Origin: Sinorhizobium terangae
Lineage (GTDB): Bacteria > Pseudomonadota > Alphaproteobacteria > Rhizobiales > Rhizobiaceae
Length of the DNA: 64,000 nt
Assembly (NCBI RefSeq): GCF_009601505.1
Contig: NZ_WITC01000019.1
Span: 1-64,000, forward strand
Reading direction: 5' to 3'
Part shown: one piece after another, positions 1 to 8,628 of the stretch
How the letters are laid out: every line of letters starts with the position of its first letter
Numbering within the stretch: position 1 is the stretch's first letter
Notes under the pieces: generated by a model
Database searches by the model: none
What the model saw: only the letters and a program-made list of their open reading frames with translations
What the model was told of the DNA's origin: nothing
Made by a program: the position numbers and the translations under genes

Positions 1-88
1 GCATCGTGCTTTCCGAAAATCGGGTCCGATTTTCGGGCCGATGTGCTAGAGCGGGATGAGCTTACGTGCGTTCGCGCCGCCGCTCTAT
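1..88. repeat. Palindromic intergenic repeat, copy A
   Basis: The segment has two palindromes. The first has 11-bp arms CCGAAAATCGG (13-23) and CCGATTTTCGG (26-36) around a 2-nt spacer. The second is bounded by TAGAGCG (47-53) and CGCTCTA (81-87). Positions 1-48 recur almost exactly in inverted orientation at 3798-3845, so the two copies bracket the transhydrogenase operon. It resembles the mosaic intergenic repeats known from rhizobia, which is a family resemblance and not a database match. Confidence 0.7.
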
Positions 89-147
89 CTGTTTGTTTTT
101 GCGGCATTTGTGTGACGTCAGGTGATTCCACCTGACTGCACAATGCT

Positions 148-1548
148 CTAGTGATTGATCGCCTTGACGATTTCCTCGGTGACCTTCTTGGCGTCGCCCA
201 AGAGCATCATCGTGCCGTCCTTGTAGAACAGCGTGTTGTCGATGCCGGCATAGCCGGAGCCGAGCGAACGTTTGACGAACAGGCAGGTCTTGGCCTTGTC
301 GACGTCGAGGATCGGCATGCCATAGATCGGCGAGGTCTTGTCGTCGCGCGCCGCCGGGTTGGTGACGTCGTTGGCGCCGATGACATAGGCGACATCCGCC
401 TGGGCAAATTCCGAGTTGATGTCTTCCAGCTCGAACACCTCGTCATAGGGCACGCTTGCCTCGGCAAGGAGCACGTTCATATGGCCCGGCATGCGACCGG
501 CGACCGGATGGATGGCATATTTGACCTCGACGCCATTCTCCTTGAGCTTGTCGGCGAGCTCGCGCAGCGCATGCTGCGCCTGCGCCACGGCCATGCCGTA
601 GCCCGGCACGATGATCACTTTCGAGGCGTTCTGCATCAGGAAGGCGGCGTCGTCGGCCGAACCCTGCTTGACGGTCCGCTGGATGCCGTCGTCGCCGCCG
701 GTGGCCGCCGTCTCGCCGCCGAAACCGCCGAGGATCACCGAGATGAACGAGCGGTTCATGCCCTTGCACATGATGTAGGAGAGGATCGCACCCGACGAGC
801 CGACCAGCGCGCCGGTGATGATCAGCGCCAGGTTGCCGAGCGTGAAGCCGATGCCGGCGGCCGCCCAGCCGGAGTAGGAGTTGAGCATCGAGACGACGAC
901 CGGCATGTCGGCGCCGCCGATGGGGATGATGATCAGGACGCCGAAGATGAGCGACAGAAGAACGATCGCCCAGAAGTCGAAATGACTTTCGGTCAGCGCC
1001 AGGCCGACGATGAAGAAGACGACGAGCGCGACCAGCGCGATGTTGATCGCATGGCGATAGGGCAACAGGATCGGCTTGCCCGACATGCGGCCATCGAGCT
1101 TCAGGAAGGCGATGACGGAGCCGGTGAAGGTGATCGCACCGATTGCGACGCCAAGCGCCATCTCGACGAGTGCCTGGGCGTGGATCGCACCGATTTCGCC
1201 GATGCCGAAGGAGGACGGCGCATAAAGCGCGCCGGCGGCGACCAGCACCGCGGCAAGGCCGACGAGCGAGTGGAAGCCGGCGACGAGCTGCGGCATCGCC
1301 GTCATCGGGATGCGCTTGGCGATATAGGCGCCGGCGCCGCCGCCGAGCGCGAGCCCGAGCACGATCAGCAGAAAGCCGCCGATCGAAGGCATGGCGAGCA
1401 GGAGCGTCGTAGCGATGGCGATGCCCATGCCGACCATGCCGTAGGCATTGCCCCGGCGGCTGGTGGTCGGATGCGACAGGCCGCGCAGCGCCATGATGAA
1501 CAGGACGCCGGAGACGAGATAGAGGAAGGCTGCGAAGTTAGCGTTCAT
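148..1548 (-). CDS. pntB: NAD(P) transhydrogenase subunit beta (PntB)
   Basis: Membrane subunit of the proton-translocating transhydrogenase, which uses the proton gradient to reduce NADP+ with NADH. At 466 aa it has the family length. The N-terminal half is a run of hydrophobic helices (domain II), including a G-G-D-M-P-V-V-V stretch near residue 212. The C-terminal third is the NADP(H)-binding domain III, with the P-G-Y-G-M-A-V-A-Q-A-Q motif near residue 315, a G-R-M-P-G-H-M-N-V-L-L segment and a G-A-N-D-V-T-N-P-A-A-R segment. It is the last gene of the operon and starts 9 nt after pntAB ends. Its TAG stop is followed directly by AGC, as in several genes here next to repeats. Confidence 0.97.
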   Translation of the reverse strand: MNANFAAFLYLVSGVLFIMALRGLSHPTTSRRGNAYGMVGMGIAIATTLLLAMPSIGGFLLIVLGLALGGGAGAYIAKRIPMTAMPQLVAGFHSLVGLAAVLVAAGALYAPSSFGIGEIGAIHAQALVEMALGVAIGAITFTGSVIAFLKLDGRMSGKPILLPYRHAINIALVALVVFFIVGLALTESHFDFWAIVLLSLIFGVLIIIPIGGADMPVVVSMLNSYSGWAAAGIGFTLGNLALIITGALVGSSGAILSYIMCKGMNRSFISVILGGFGGETAATGGDDGIQRTVKQGSADDAAFLMQNASKVIIVPGYGMAVAQAQHALRELADKLKENGVEVKYAIHPVAGRMPGHMNVLLAEASVPYDEVFELEDINSEFAQADVAYVIGANDVTNPAARDDKTSPIYGMPILDVDKAKTCLFVKRSLGSGYAGIDNTLFYKDGTMMLLGDAKKVTEEIVKAINH

Positions 1549-1557
1549 CGGCCCGCC

Positions 1558-1968
1558 TCACTTGTCTTTTTTCTTGTACATGGCGAGCATGCGCTGGGTG
1601 ACGAGAAAGCCGCCGAAGATGTTGACCGAGGCAAGCACCAGCGCGACGAAGCCGAAGCCGGTGGCAAGGCCCGAGGCCGAGATGCCGACCGCGAGCAGCG
1701 CACCGACGACGATCACCGACGAGATCGCATTGGTCACCGCCATCAGCGGCGTGTGCAGGGCTGGCGTCACCGACCAGACGACGTAGTAGCCGACGAAGAT
1801 CGCCAACACGAAGATTGCCAGGCGAAAGACGAAGGGATCGATCGCGCCGCCCGTGGCACCATGCGCCACCGCGCCGGCCGCATCCGGCACATATTCGGCC
1901 GCGGTCCTGACCGCTTCGACCGCCCGGTCGAGATCGGTCAATGCCTTGTCGAGAAGTTCGTTCGCCAT
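1558..1968 (-). CDS. pntAB: NAD(P) transhydrogenase subunit alpha part 2 (PntAB)
   Basis: Short 136-aa membrane subunit carrying the domain II helices that in E. coli are fused to the C-terminus of PntA. Three or four hydrophobic segments lie at about residues 46-130, after a soluble N-terminus. It ends in a basic tail (K-K-K-D-K). The split alpha subunit is the usual arrangement in alphaproteobacteria. The ATG overlaps the pntAA stop by one base (TAATG), which implies translational coupling. Confidence 0.95.
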   Translation of the reverse strand: MANELLDKALTDLDRAVEAVRTAAEYVPDAAGAVAHGATGGAIDPFVFRLAIFVLAIFVGYYVVWSVTPALHTPLMAVTNAISSVIVVGALLAVGISASGLATGFGFVALVLASVNIFGGFLVTQRMLAMYKKKDK

Positions 1969-3116
1969 TACTTGTCCCCCTCTTTCGCGCCGCCGAAGGC
2001 CGGATGCACCACGGCGCCGCCGTGGGTCAGCGCCGTCGCCTTGACCAGCTCGTCCTCCATGTTGAGCGCCAGTGCCTTCGTCTCCTTGGAGACCATCGTT
2101 TCCAGGAACGTGACGAGGTTCTTGGCATAAAGCAGCGAGGCGGAAGCGGCGATACGACCCGGGACGTTCAGGTGGCCGACAACCTTGATGCCTCCGACCT
2201 CGACGACCTTTCCGGCTTCCGCGCCCTCGACATTGCCGCCGCGCTCGACGGCGAGGTCGACGACGATCGAGCCGGGCTTCATGGAATCGAGCATCTCGCG
2301 GGTCACGAGCCGCGGTGCCGGGCGGCCCGGAATCAGCGCCGTGGTGATGACGATGTCCTGCTTGGCGATATGGTCGGCGACGAGTGCGGCCTGCTTGGCC
2401 TGGTAGGCCTTCGACATTTCCTTGGCGTAACCGCCAGCGGTCTCGGCCGCCTTGAACTCCTCGTCCTCGACGGCGATGAACTTGGCGCCGAGCGAGGCGA
2501 CCTGTTCCTTGGCCGCCGGGCGGACGTCTGTGGCCGAGACGACCGCACCGAGGCGCCGCGCGGTGGCGATCGCCTGCAGCCCGGCGACGCCGGCGCCCAT
2601 GACGAAAACCTTCGCCGCCGGCACCGTGCCAGCCGCCGTCATCATCATCGGCAGCGCCCGGTCGTATTCATAGGCTGCATCGATCACCGCCTGATAGCCG
2701 GCAAGGTTCGCCTGGGAGGAAAGCACGTCCATCGACTGCGCCCGGGTGATGCGCGGCATCAGTTCCATTGCGAAGGCCGTGAGTCCGGCCTCCGCCATCG
2801 CCGCGACCGCCCCGTCGTTGCCGTAGGGATCCATGATGGCGATGACCATCGCGCCGGACTTGTAGCCGGCGATCTCCTCCGCCGTCGGCCGCCGCACCTT
2901 GAGCACCACGTCGGCGCCCTTGGCATCCGCCGACGAGCCGATGCGGGCGCCGGCCTTCTCGTATTCCGAATCGGGGATACGCGACCTGAGGCCCGCGCCC
3001 GCCTCGACGACGACGTCGAAGCCCAGCGACTTCAGTTTCTTGACGCTTTCGACCGAACCCGCGACGCGCCCTTCATGCGCGTCCGTTTCCTTCGCGATAA
3101 AAACAATCTCGCTCAC
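1968..3116 (-). CDS. pntAA: NAD(P) transhydrogenase subunit alpha part 1 (PntAA)
   Basis: Soluble NAD(H)-binding domain I of the transhydrogenase, 382 aa, related to alanine dehydrogenase. Visible features are the N-terminal K-E-T region, the conserved [10 protein letters not shown] segment near residue 121 (the RQD loop), and the Rossmann motif G-A-G-V-A-G-L-Q-A near residue 173. The start is a GTG with GGAGGGG four bases upstream. It heads the three-gene pnt block. A 240-bp leader separates it from the upstream oxidase-subunit gene, so it may also have its own promoter. Confidence 0.95.
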   Translation of the reverse strand: MSEIVFIAKETDAHEGRVAGSVESVKKLKSLGFDVVVEAGAGLRSRIPDSEYEKAGARIGSSADAKGADVVLKVRRPTAEEIAGYKSGAMVIAIMDPYGNDGAVAAMAEAGLTAFAMELMPRITRAQSMDVLSSQANLAGYQAVIDAAYEYDRALPMMMTAAGTVPAAKVFVMGAGVAGLQAIATARRLGAVVSATDVRPAAKEQVASLGAKFIAVEDEEFKAAETAGGYAKEMSKAYQAKQAALVADHIAKQDIVITTALIPGRPAPRLVTREMLDSMKPGSIVVDLAVERGGNVEGAEAGKVVEVGGIKVVGHLNVPGRIAASASLLYAKNLVTFLETMVSKETKALALNMEDELVKATALTHGGAVVHPAFGGAKEGDK

Positions 3117-3356
3117 AAGTCCCCTCCCGACTCACAGTCGAGCCGGAGCGGACCGCGAGCATCTTGTTCGACTGCTGGAGCGACTGGCCTCGCGGCGGGC
3201 CGCATCCATGGTGACAGGCACTCTTCCGTCGAAGGCAGGCGCCGCCTGCCGTCGTAAACGCTCCTCACGCGGTGAGGTAATGCCGGATTGCCTCCGACGG
3301 CCGAAGACGGGGCACCCTCCTGCCCCGCATTCAGCAAGAAATGTCAGAGAAACCGG

Positions 3357-3581
3357 TTAACGAAGAAGGAAGAAACCGGCCACGTTGAGGATGATCAGCA
3401 GCACGAGCGAGCTGAAGAAGCCCATTGTTGTGAAAAAGGCTGCAGCCATCGCAATCAGCATCGTGGCGCAAAACAGCGTGCCGAATTTCGTCGCGTTCAG
3501 GAAGAGGTTGTAGGTCTTCTCATGCTCGGAATAGTCCATCGGAGCGCCCGTTTCGACCGGTCCCGAATGATGCTCTGCCAT
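3357..3581 (-). CDS. aa3-type cytochrome c oxidase subunit IV-like protein
   Basis: Small single-span inner-membrane protein of 74 aa. The N-terminus (M-A-E-H-H-S-G-P-V-E-T-G) is soluble, followed by the family-typical M-D-Y-x-E-H-E-x-T-Y region. Two hydrophobic stretches at the C-terminus may form one or two helices. The ATG at 3581 was chosen over an upstream start because GGGAG lies at suitable spacing before it and the protein then begins like its family. Genes of this type commonly sit just upstream of pntAA in rhizobia. A structural role in the oxidase is inferred from the family. Confidence 0.8.
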   Translation of the reverse strand: MAEHHSGPVETGAPMDYSEHEKTYNLFLNATKFGTLFCATMLIAMAAAFFTTMGFFSSLVLLIILNVAGFFLLR

Positions 3582-3797
3582 CGTCCAATTCTCCCAGAAT
3601 GCCGCGGCGCGGCCAGTGGCCACGTCCGCCTTTCAACCTTGATGCACGAACGGAGCCGCCTGCCAAGCGAGTAAGCAGACAGTCCTTTAGCTCCGCATAC
3701 ACAATGCGAAAGCCATGCGCAACGAAAACTCGCCCGCGGGGACTGCGGCATAAACGATATCCCGTTTGCGCCCTTCCGTTGGTTGCGGCCGACGCAC

Positions 3798-3956
3798 CTA
3801 GCGCATCGGCCCGAAAATCGGACCCGATTTTCGGAAAGCACGATGCGTGGAATCAAAGAGTTACAGCGTCCTTTGTGCGTCCTGAAGGACGCACGGCGCT
3901 GTAATGCATGTCACCCAAAAGTGTGCAGCGGTCTTGGGACAACGACATGCATAAAA
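3798..3956. repeat. Composite palindromic repeat, copy B
   Basis: Three palindromic modules lie in tandem. Module 1 (3798-3845) is a near-exact inverted copy of 1-48, with arms CCGAAAATCGG and CCGATTTTCGG at 3811-3834. Module 2 (3861-3904) runs from TTACAGCG to CGCTGTAA with inner arms GTGCGTCC and GGACGCAC. Module 3 (3902-3956) is bounded by ATGCATGTC and GACATGCAT. Together with copy C this fills the 490-bp gap between the oxidase-subunit gene and the FeeM-like gene. No coding potential is evident. Confidence 0.7.
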
Positions 3957-3970
3957 GCAATGACCTGGAC

Positions 3971-4070
3971 CGCGGCGCGTTTGATCAGGCGCGCAAAGGA
4001 CGCTGCGGCATTCTAAATTGCCGCATGTTTTATCCTTAAATCGGGTACGATTTAGGAAAACATGCGGTGG
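3971..4070. repeat. Palindromic intergenic repeat, copy C (reverse order)
   Basis: Modules 2 and 1 appear in reverse order relative to copies F, G and H. A degenerate module 2 (GCGCGTTTGATCAGGCGCGC core, 3975-3994) precedes module 1 (4021-4070), which is bounded by CCGCATG and CATGCGG. It directly abuts the TGA stop of the FeeM-like gene at 4071-4073, so it would form the 3' untranslated end of that transcript. Confidence 0.65.
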
Positions 4071-4847
4071 TCATCCGCGCGTTGATGCACGGGAGTAAGC
4101 GCGGCCGTAGCTGCTTTGCGCAAATCGCGCGGTGGGCAGGATCGTCAGCGGTGCGAACGGCACTTCGCTGCGGTCCGCAAACATCATCCGGCGCTCGAAC
4201 GGTTCGGAATCGAAAACCGGAAAGCGGTCGAGGATCGAGGGGCGCTGTCCACGAACCCGCGCGACCAAGAGGGCGCCGTCGGCATTGTAGACGCCGAGAT
4301 TTTCCCGGCACGCCACAACCGTCTCCGAGGCAAAGATGCGCTTGTAGAAGGCCGTATGACGCGGCCGGCACGCCGTCAGGCAGCGGTCGGCGGAAAAGTA
4401 TTCACAGGCCATGGCAACCGGCCTCAGCGTCAGATAGGGCAGCGCCCGCATCTCGTCGCCGATCACCTCGGGATCCACGGCGAGCCGGCCGGGATCGATC
4501 AGAACCATGCCCGCATCGAGAAAGGTATCGATCTCCGGACCGAAGATGATTCCGGACGTGCTTGCCCGATGGTCCGGCGTGACATGGTGGACCCGCACCG
4601 TGCTGACCAGGTTCTCGTCAAGGTAGATACCGAAGACATAGGCGTGGCTGTCGAAGTCGAGGTCGTCTATCAACGTCGATCCCGTCAGCTCCATGAGGTT
4701 GACGGCCTTGTAGGCCTTGTATCGGAGCCGCGCGATGTCTTCCATGTCCTCGCCGGTTTCGACGCGCCTGTATTCGACGCGGTCGAGCAGCTGCATCAGC
4801 TTCTCGGAAAAAGTTCCAGGCTCCGCCTGGCGCCCATCAGCACCCAT
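4071..4847 (-). CDS. N-acyl amino acid synthase FeeM-like (GNAT-fold) protein
   Basis: A 258-aa soluble protein resembling the N-acyl amino acid synthase FeeM / autoinducer-synthase-like branch of the GNAT fold. Supporting features are R-L-R-Y-K-A-Y-K-A near residue 40, a D-x-D-F-D-S-H-A-Y-V-F-G-I-Y-L strand, S-T-V-R-V-H-H, and the L-x-x-x-R-x-V-A-M-A-C-E-Y-F helix. That family makes long-chain N-acyl amino acids from acyl-ACP, but the substrate here is not established. The ATG has GGGGG seven bases upstream. Three CtrA-type boxes lie in the promoter region. It is transcribed alone. A conserved protein of unknown role is the fallback call. Confidence 0.65.
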   Translation of the reverse strand: MGADGRQAEPGTFSEKLMQLLDRVEYRRVETGEDMEDIARLRYKAYKAVNLMELTGSTLIDDLDFDSHAYVFGIYLDENLVSTVRVHHVTPDHRASTSGIIFGPEIDTFLDAGMVLIDPGRLAVDPEVIGDEMRALPYLTLRPVAMACEYFSADRCLTACRPRHTAFYKRIFASETVVACRENLGVYNADGALLVARVRGQRPSILDRFPVFDSEPFERRMMFADRSEVPFAPLTILPTARFAQSSYGRAYSRASTRG

Positions 4848-4863
4848 AAGTTTACCCCCATAG

Positions 4864-4960
4864 TTAACAAAGGGTTAACCTATTGACGGCTGATGAGCTG
4901 GCAACCACAAAATGATACAGACTGCACTTAACCTTTTGTTAACCTTAACAGAAGGTTAAA
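4864..4960 (-). promoter_or_regulatory. Three CtrA-type boxes (TTAA-N7-TTAA)
   Basis: Three sites match the full CtrA recognition pattern with exactly seven-base spacers: 4864-4879 (TTAA, caaaggg, TTAAC), 4928-4943 (TTAA, ccttttg, TTAAC) and 4945-4960 (TTAA, cagaagg, TTAAA). CtrA is the cell-cycle master response regulator of alphaproteobacteria. The only promoter here that can use them is that of the FeeM-like gene starting at 4847, because the other flank is the 3' end of the next minus-strand gene. The nearest box ends 17 bases upstream of the start codon. Confidence 0.65.
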
Positions 4961-5131
4961 TTTTATGGTGAATCCGGCGCTTGAGGGTGACTCAGAGCAA
5001 GATGAAGGAAAGTGTGCGCGGTTTTCCGTCGGCATCCCGCTCAACTTATTGGAATCGATCACGATGAAAGCCTGATGCGGGGCGAAGCGGCGGAAGAGAC
5101 TCCTGCCCTGCGGAAAACGGCAGGCGGGTCG

Positions 5132-7441
5132 TCAGGCGATGCGCTGGCTGGACGACTTGGTGGTTCGTTTCCGTGCACCTTGCTTGCACAGGGCGTCGAT
5201 CGCGGAGGCCGGCATCGGCGCTGCGAAGACAAAACCCTGTATCAGATCGGCGCAGTTGAATTCGTTGATTAGCTGGAGCTGGTCCGCTGTCTCTACCCCT
5301 TCGACGACCGTCTTCAGGCCGAGCGCGCGGGCAAGATTGACGGTTCCGCGCAAGAGCTTGAAGCGCCGCGCGTCTTCGCGAATGTTGCGGACGAAAGACC
5401 GGTCAATCTTGATGATACCGGCAGGCAGCGTATCGAGATAGCTGAGGCTCGAATAACCGGTGCCGAAATCGTCTATGGCGATGGTTATGCCTCGCTCGTG
5501 CAGGTCGCTGAGAATGCCTTGAACCTTGGCCGGCTCGTCCATCAGGCAGCTTTCCGTCACCTCGAGGTGCAGCCGCGCCGGATCCAGCCCCGTTTCCTTG
5601 AGCGCCTCGGTGACCATCGAGACGATCTCGTCGCCCCTGAGATCGAGGACCGAGAGATTGACCGACACAGACATGTCCGACGGCCAGTTCGTGCAGTCCC
5701 TGCACGCCTGCCTTAAAACATAACGGGTGATGTGGGTCACTAGACCCATTTCTTCGGCAAGCTGAATGAACACATTCGGCGGGACAGGCCCGCGCTCGGG
5801 ATGCGTCCAACGCGCCAATGCCTCACAGCATTCGATCCGCGATCCATCCGGCGTGAACATTGGCTGGTAGGACAGGCTCAGGCCATTTGCATTGAGTGCC
5901 TCGCGCAGATCGCTCTTGAGCTTCTGGCGGTCGAGATAGCGGGCGTCCATCTCGCTTTCGAAGGCCGTGCAGCCCCCCTTGTTCCTTGCCTTGGTTTCCG
6001 AGAGCGCCAGGTCCGCCTTGATCTGCAGGTCTTCGAACCGGAAATCGCCACTCGGCACGATGACGAAACCGGCGCTCATGGTCATATTGAATGTGAAACC
6101 GCCAGCAACGTAAACGCCGCGCAGCCCGGCATGCACGGCGCGGATCCGTTGCTCCAGATCGGAGGCATCTGCCCTGTTGGGGAAGAAGACCACGAATTCG
6201 TCGCCCATCAGGCGGGCGGCTATCGCATCGTCGCCGGTCAGGGACTTCAGGCGTTCGGCGACCGCCTGAAGTAATTTGTCGCCGACCACATGCCCTCGCG
6301 TATCGTTGACATGCTTGAATTCCGCCACGTCGATAAGGAGAAAGCCTATGTTGCGCCCGTGCCCGCCGTTGGCAGCCATGGCATGGTGGGCAAGTTCGGC
6401 AAAATAGTCCCGGCTCGGCAGGCCTGTCAGCGTGTCGAAGCGTACCATCTGCAGGATCTTCTTTTCCGCCTGCACACGCGCGGTCACATCCTCGAAGGTC
6501 AACACGATCTCGCCGTTCTCGCGGCGATTTGCCGAAAATTCGAGGAAGCGGTCTTGTGACGTCGAAATCAGCGCGCGCGAGTGCTTTCCCTCGATCAGCA
6601 GGTCGAGCTGTCGCGCAATCGTCTCCTTGTTCTCCGTGCCGAGCGCCATGCGGTCGGCCGCTTGTTCAAGGACTTCGCTGAGCAGGCGCTCCTTGAGAAC
6701 GGCCTTGTCGCCAAGGCCGAGGAGTTCGCAGGCGCGTTCGTTCGCGACCACGATGCGATGGTCGCCGTCGAGCATGAAGAGCCCATGCGTCATATTGTTG
6801 AGCGCGGCGTCGAACTGCCCGGCGATTGTCGAGATTTCCCGTGCGGCGAGGACATTCTCGTAAAGAAAGGCGCGCACATTGTTTGCCATCGTCCAGGTGG
6901 TCAGGATGAACGGCAGTATCAGCACCGCCAGGACGAGCATGTAGGGATCCCGCAAGGTCAAGAGACCGATCACGATCGGCAGGCAGGCCGACGATGACAA
7001 CAAGAGAACCGCCCGCTCGGAACCATAGTTCCGGCCGACGAGCGAAATCATCGATGCCAGCGTCACCGAAATGCACGCAAGTTCCGCGAAGGAATCCTGA
7101 CTGATGACGATTGCATATCCGCAGGCAATGCCGCAGGTCAGCGTCACGCTGACGCCGCCGACGATGTACCGGTTTTCCCATTTTCTGACCATCGCGTTGT
7201 CGGCGTCGGAAAAGTCCTGCCGGTCGAACCGGGTCATGTCGAGATTGCGGAGCGCCCAAACGACGACAATGGTCGCGGCGCAGATCAGATAGAAGGGATC
7301 GGAGGTCTTGAGAAAGACAAGCAGGAAGGTCACGACGTGCGACAGCATGCCGATTACCAGCGTCCGGCGATGTTCATAGAGCGAACTCACAGACGACAGG
7401 TAAACATCTGTCGGAAGAGCGCCCCGTTCATTGGGCATCAT
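5132..7441 (-). CDS. Membrane PAS-GGDEF-EAL protein (c-di-GMP turnover)
   Basis: A 769-aa protein with about six N-terminal membrane helices (residues 27-190), a PAS-like domain (about 205-320), a GGDEF domain (about 330-490) and an EAL domain (about 505-755). The GGDEF signature is degenerate, reading M-G-D-E-F at 412-416. The upstream D-T-L-T-G-L-P and N-D-T-x-G-H motifs are kept, so the cyclase may be weak or serve only as a GTP sensor. The EAL domain keeps E-A-L (540-542), the D-D-F-G-T-G-Y-S-S loop (657-665) and I-K-I-D-R-S-F, so phosphodiesterase activity is the likelier output. The ATG has GGAG eight bases upstream. Confidence 0.9.
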   Translation of the reverse strand: MMPNERGALPTDVYLSSVSSLYEHRRTLVIGMLSHVVTFLLVFLKTSDPFYLICAATIVVVWALRNLDMTRFDRQDFSDADNAMVRKWENRYIVGGVSVTLTCGIACGYAIVISQDSFAELACISVTLASMISLVGRNYGSERAVLLLSSSACLPIVIGLLTLRDPYMLVLAVLILPFILTTWTMANNVRAFLYENVLAAREISTIAGQFDAALNNMTHGLFMLDGDHRIVVANERACELLGLGDKAVLKERLLSEVLEQAADRMALGTENKETIARQLDLLIEGKHSRALISTSQDRFLEFSANRRENGEIVLTFEDVTARVQAEKKILQMVRFDTLTGLPSRDYFAELAHHAMAANGGHGRNIGFLLIDVAEFKHVNDTRGHVVGDKLLQAVAERLKSLTGDDAIAARLMGDEFVVFFPNRADASDLEQRIRAVHAGLRGVYVAGGFTFNMTMSAGFVIVPSGDFRFEDLQIKADLALSETKARNKGGCTAFESEMDARYLDRQKLKSDLREALNANGLSLSYQPMFTPDGSRIECCEALARWTHPERGPVPPNVFIQLAEEMGLVTHITRYVLRQACRDCTNWPSDMSVSVNLSVLDLRGDEIVSMVTEALKETGLDPARLHLEVTESCLMDEPAKVQGILSDLHERGITIAIDDFGTGYSSLSYLDTLPAGIIKIDRSFVRNIREDARRFKLLRGTVNLARALGLKTVVEGVETADQLQLINEFNCADLIQGFVFAAPMPASAIDALCKQGARKRTTKSSSQRIA

Positions 7442-7872
7442 GAACCAAGCTCCGGGTTTGCCGGATTGTTAGAGTCGAGGACTTAACGAAAGATTTCGTC
7501 TAAACCCCCGAAAGATCTATCGAATTGCCAGACAGTAGCAAAACGGCACTGGGCTACGCGCACCGATTCAACCCAATATTGCAGAAGACTCGTAATAATA
7601 GCCGCATTATACAACCACGCATAGGTATTTCTACGCCGGGAAACTCGGACTGCGACTTGGACATTTCTTCAATTGAGGCAGGCGCCCCCGGCCGTTTTCC
7701 GGATGAGATGGTTACCCGACCTTGAACAAATCCCCTTAATTCCTTCCACCTTCTTACCTTAGCCTGCCAGAAAAGCCCAGTCACCGGTAGCGGATCGTCG
7801 AGCGCGAATCTCGCAGTTGACTTTCACCGATATCTGGCTGCAAGGCTTTCGGAACGGAAACGGAGATTGATG
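7442..7872. promoter_or_regulatory. Divergent intergenic region with short palindrome
   Basis: This 430-bp gap separates the divergent GGDEF-EAL gene and the glutamine amidotransferase-like gene and must hold both promoters. The only structure I can name is the palindrome ACGAAA-ga-TTTCGT at 7486-7499, about 45 bases upstream of the GGDEF-EAL start. The rest is more AT-rich than the flanking genes and shows no open frame or repeat I recognise. Confidence 0.35.
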
Positions 7873-8625
7873 ATGTCGAAACCTGTCGTTGCGATCCCTT
7901 GCGATTTTCGCGAATTCGACGGCAATGTCTGGCATGTTGCCGCAAATCAATATGTGCGCGCGGCCGTCGAAGGCGCCGGCGTCATGCCGTTTCTCATTCC
8001 GGCACTCGAAACCGGTAATGACATCGACGAGATCCTCGACCGTGTGGATGGCGTTCTCGCCAGCGGGGCACGCTCCAATGTCCACCCTTCGCTGTATGGA
8101 AGGCAAGCGACGGATGCCGACGGTCCGTTCGATCCCGGCCGTGATGCCACCAGCCTGCCGTTGATCCGCCGTGCGCTTGATCGCGGCGTTCCGCTGTTTG
8201 CGATCTGCCGCGGCATTCAGGAGCTCAATGTGGCGCTTGGCGGCACGCTCGCGACCGAAATTCAGGACCAGCCCGGTATCTGGGATCATCGCAAGCCGGA
8301 CGTGCCCGAACTCGACATCGCCTACGGCATTCGCCAGGATGTGATCGTCAAGGAAGGAAGCTGCCTGGCGCCCGTTCTCGGCGCCGGCCGTATCAGGGTC
8401 AACTCGCTGCACCGGCAGGCAATCGCCGCGACCGCGCCGCGCCTCGCCGTCGAAGCGGTTGCCGATGACGGCACGATCGAGGCGGTGTCGGTCATCGGCG
8501 CCAAAGCCTTCGCGGTCGGCGTGCAATGGCATCCGGAATATTGGGTCAGAACCGACGCGCCTTCCGCCTCGCTTTTCAAGGCCTTCGGCGATGCGGTGCG
8601 TGCCTATAGAGAGGCAAAGGGCTGA
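7873..8625 (+). CDS. Gamma-glutamyl-GABA hydrolase family (PuuD-like) protein
   Basis: A 250-aa class I glutamine amidotransferase-like hydrolase of the peptidase C26 family, which cleaves gamma-glutamyl amides such as gamma-glutamyl-GABA. The nucleophile sits in F-A-I-C-R-G-I-Q-E, followed by L-N-V-A-L-G-G-T-L. The catalytic His and Glu are in V-Q-W-H-P-E-Y-W near the C-terminus. ATG codons at 7870 and 7873 follow GGAG. I chose 7873 for its 7-base spacing; a TTG at 7867 is also in frame. The next gene converges only 3 bp away. The physiological substrate is not shown by context. Confidence 0.85.
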   Translation: MSKPVVAIPCDFREFDGNVWHVAANQYVRAAVEGAGVMPFLIPALETGNDIDEILDRVDGVLASGARSNVHPSLYGRQATDADGPFDPGRDATSLPLIRRALDRGVPLFAICRGIQELNVALGGTLATEIQDQPGIWDHRKPDVPELDIAYGIRQDVIVKEGSCLAPVLGAGRIRVNSLHRQAIAATAPRLAVEAVADDGTIEAVSVIGAKAFAVGVQWHPEYWVRTDAPSASLFKAFGDAVRAYREAKG

Positions 8626-8628
8626 ACT

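Noticed and set aside
151..2130. 659-codon open frame on the plus strand opposite pntB and pntAB
   Set aside because: It is the complement-frame shadow of GC-rich coding DNA. The composition is Arg/Asp/His/Gly-rich, no family features appear, and it spans several real genes on the other strand.
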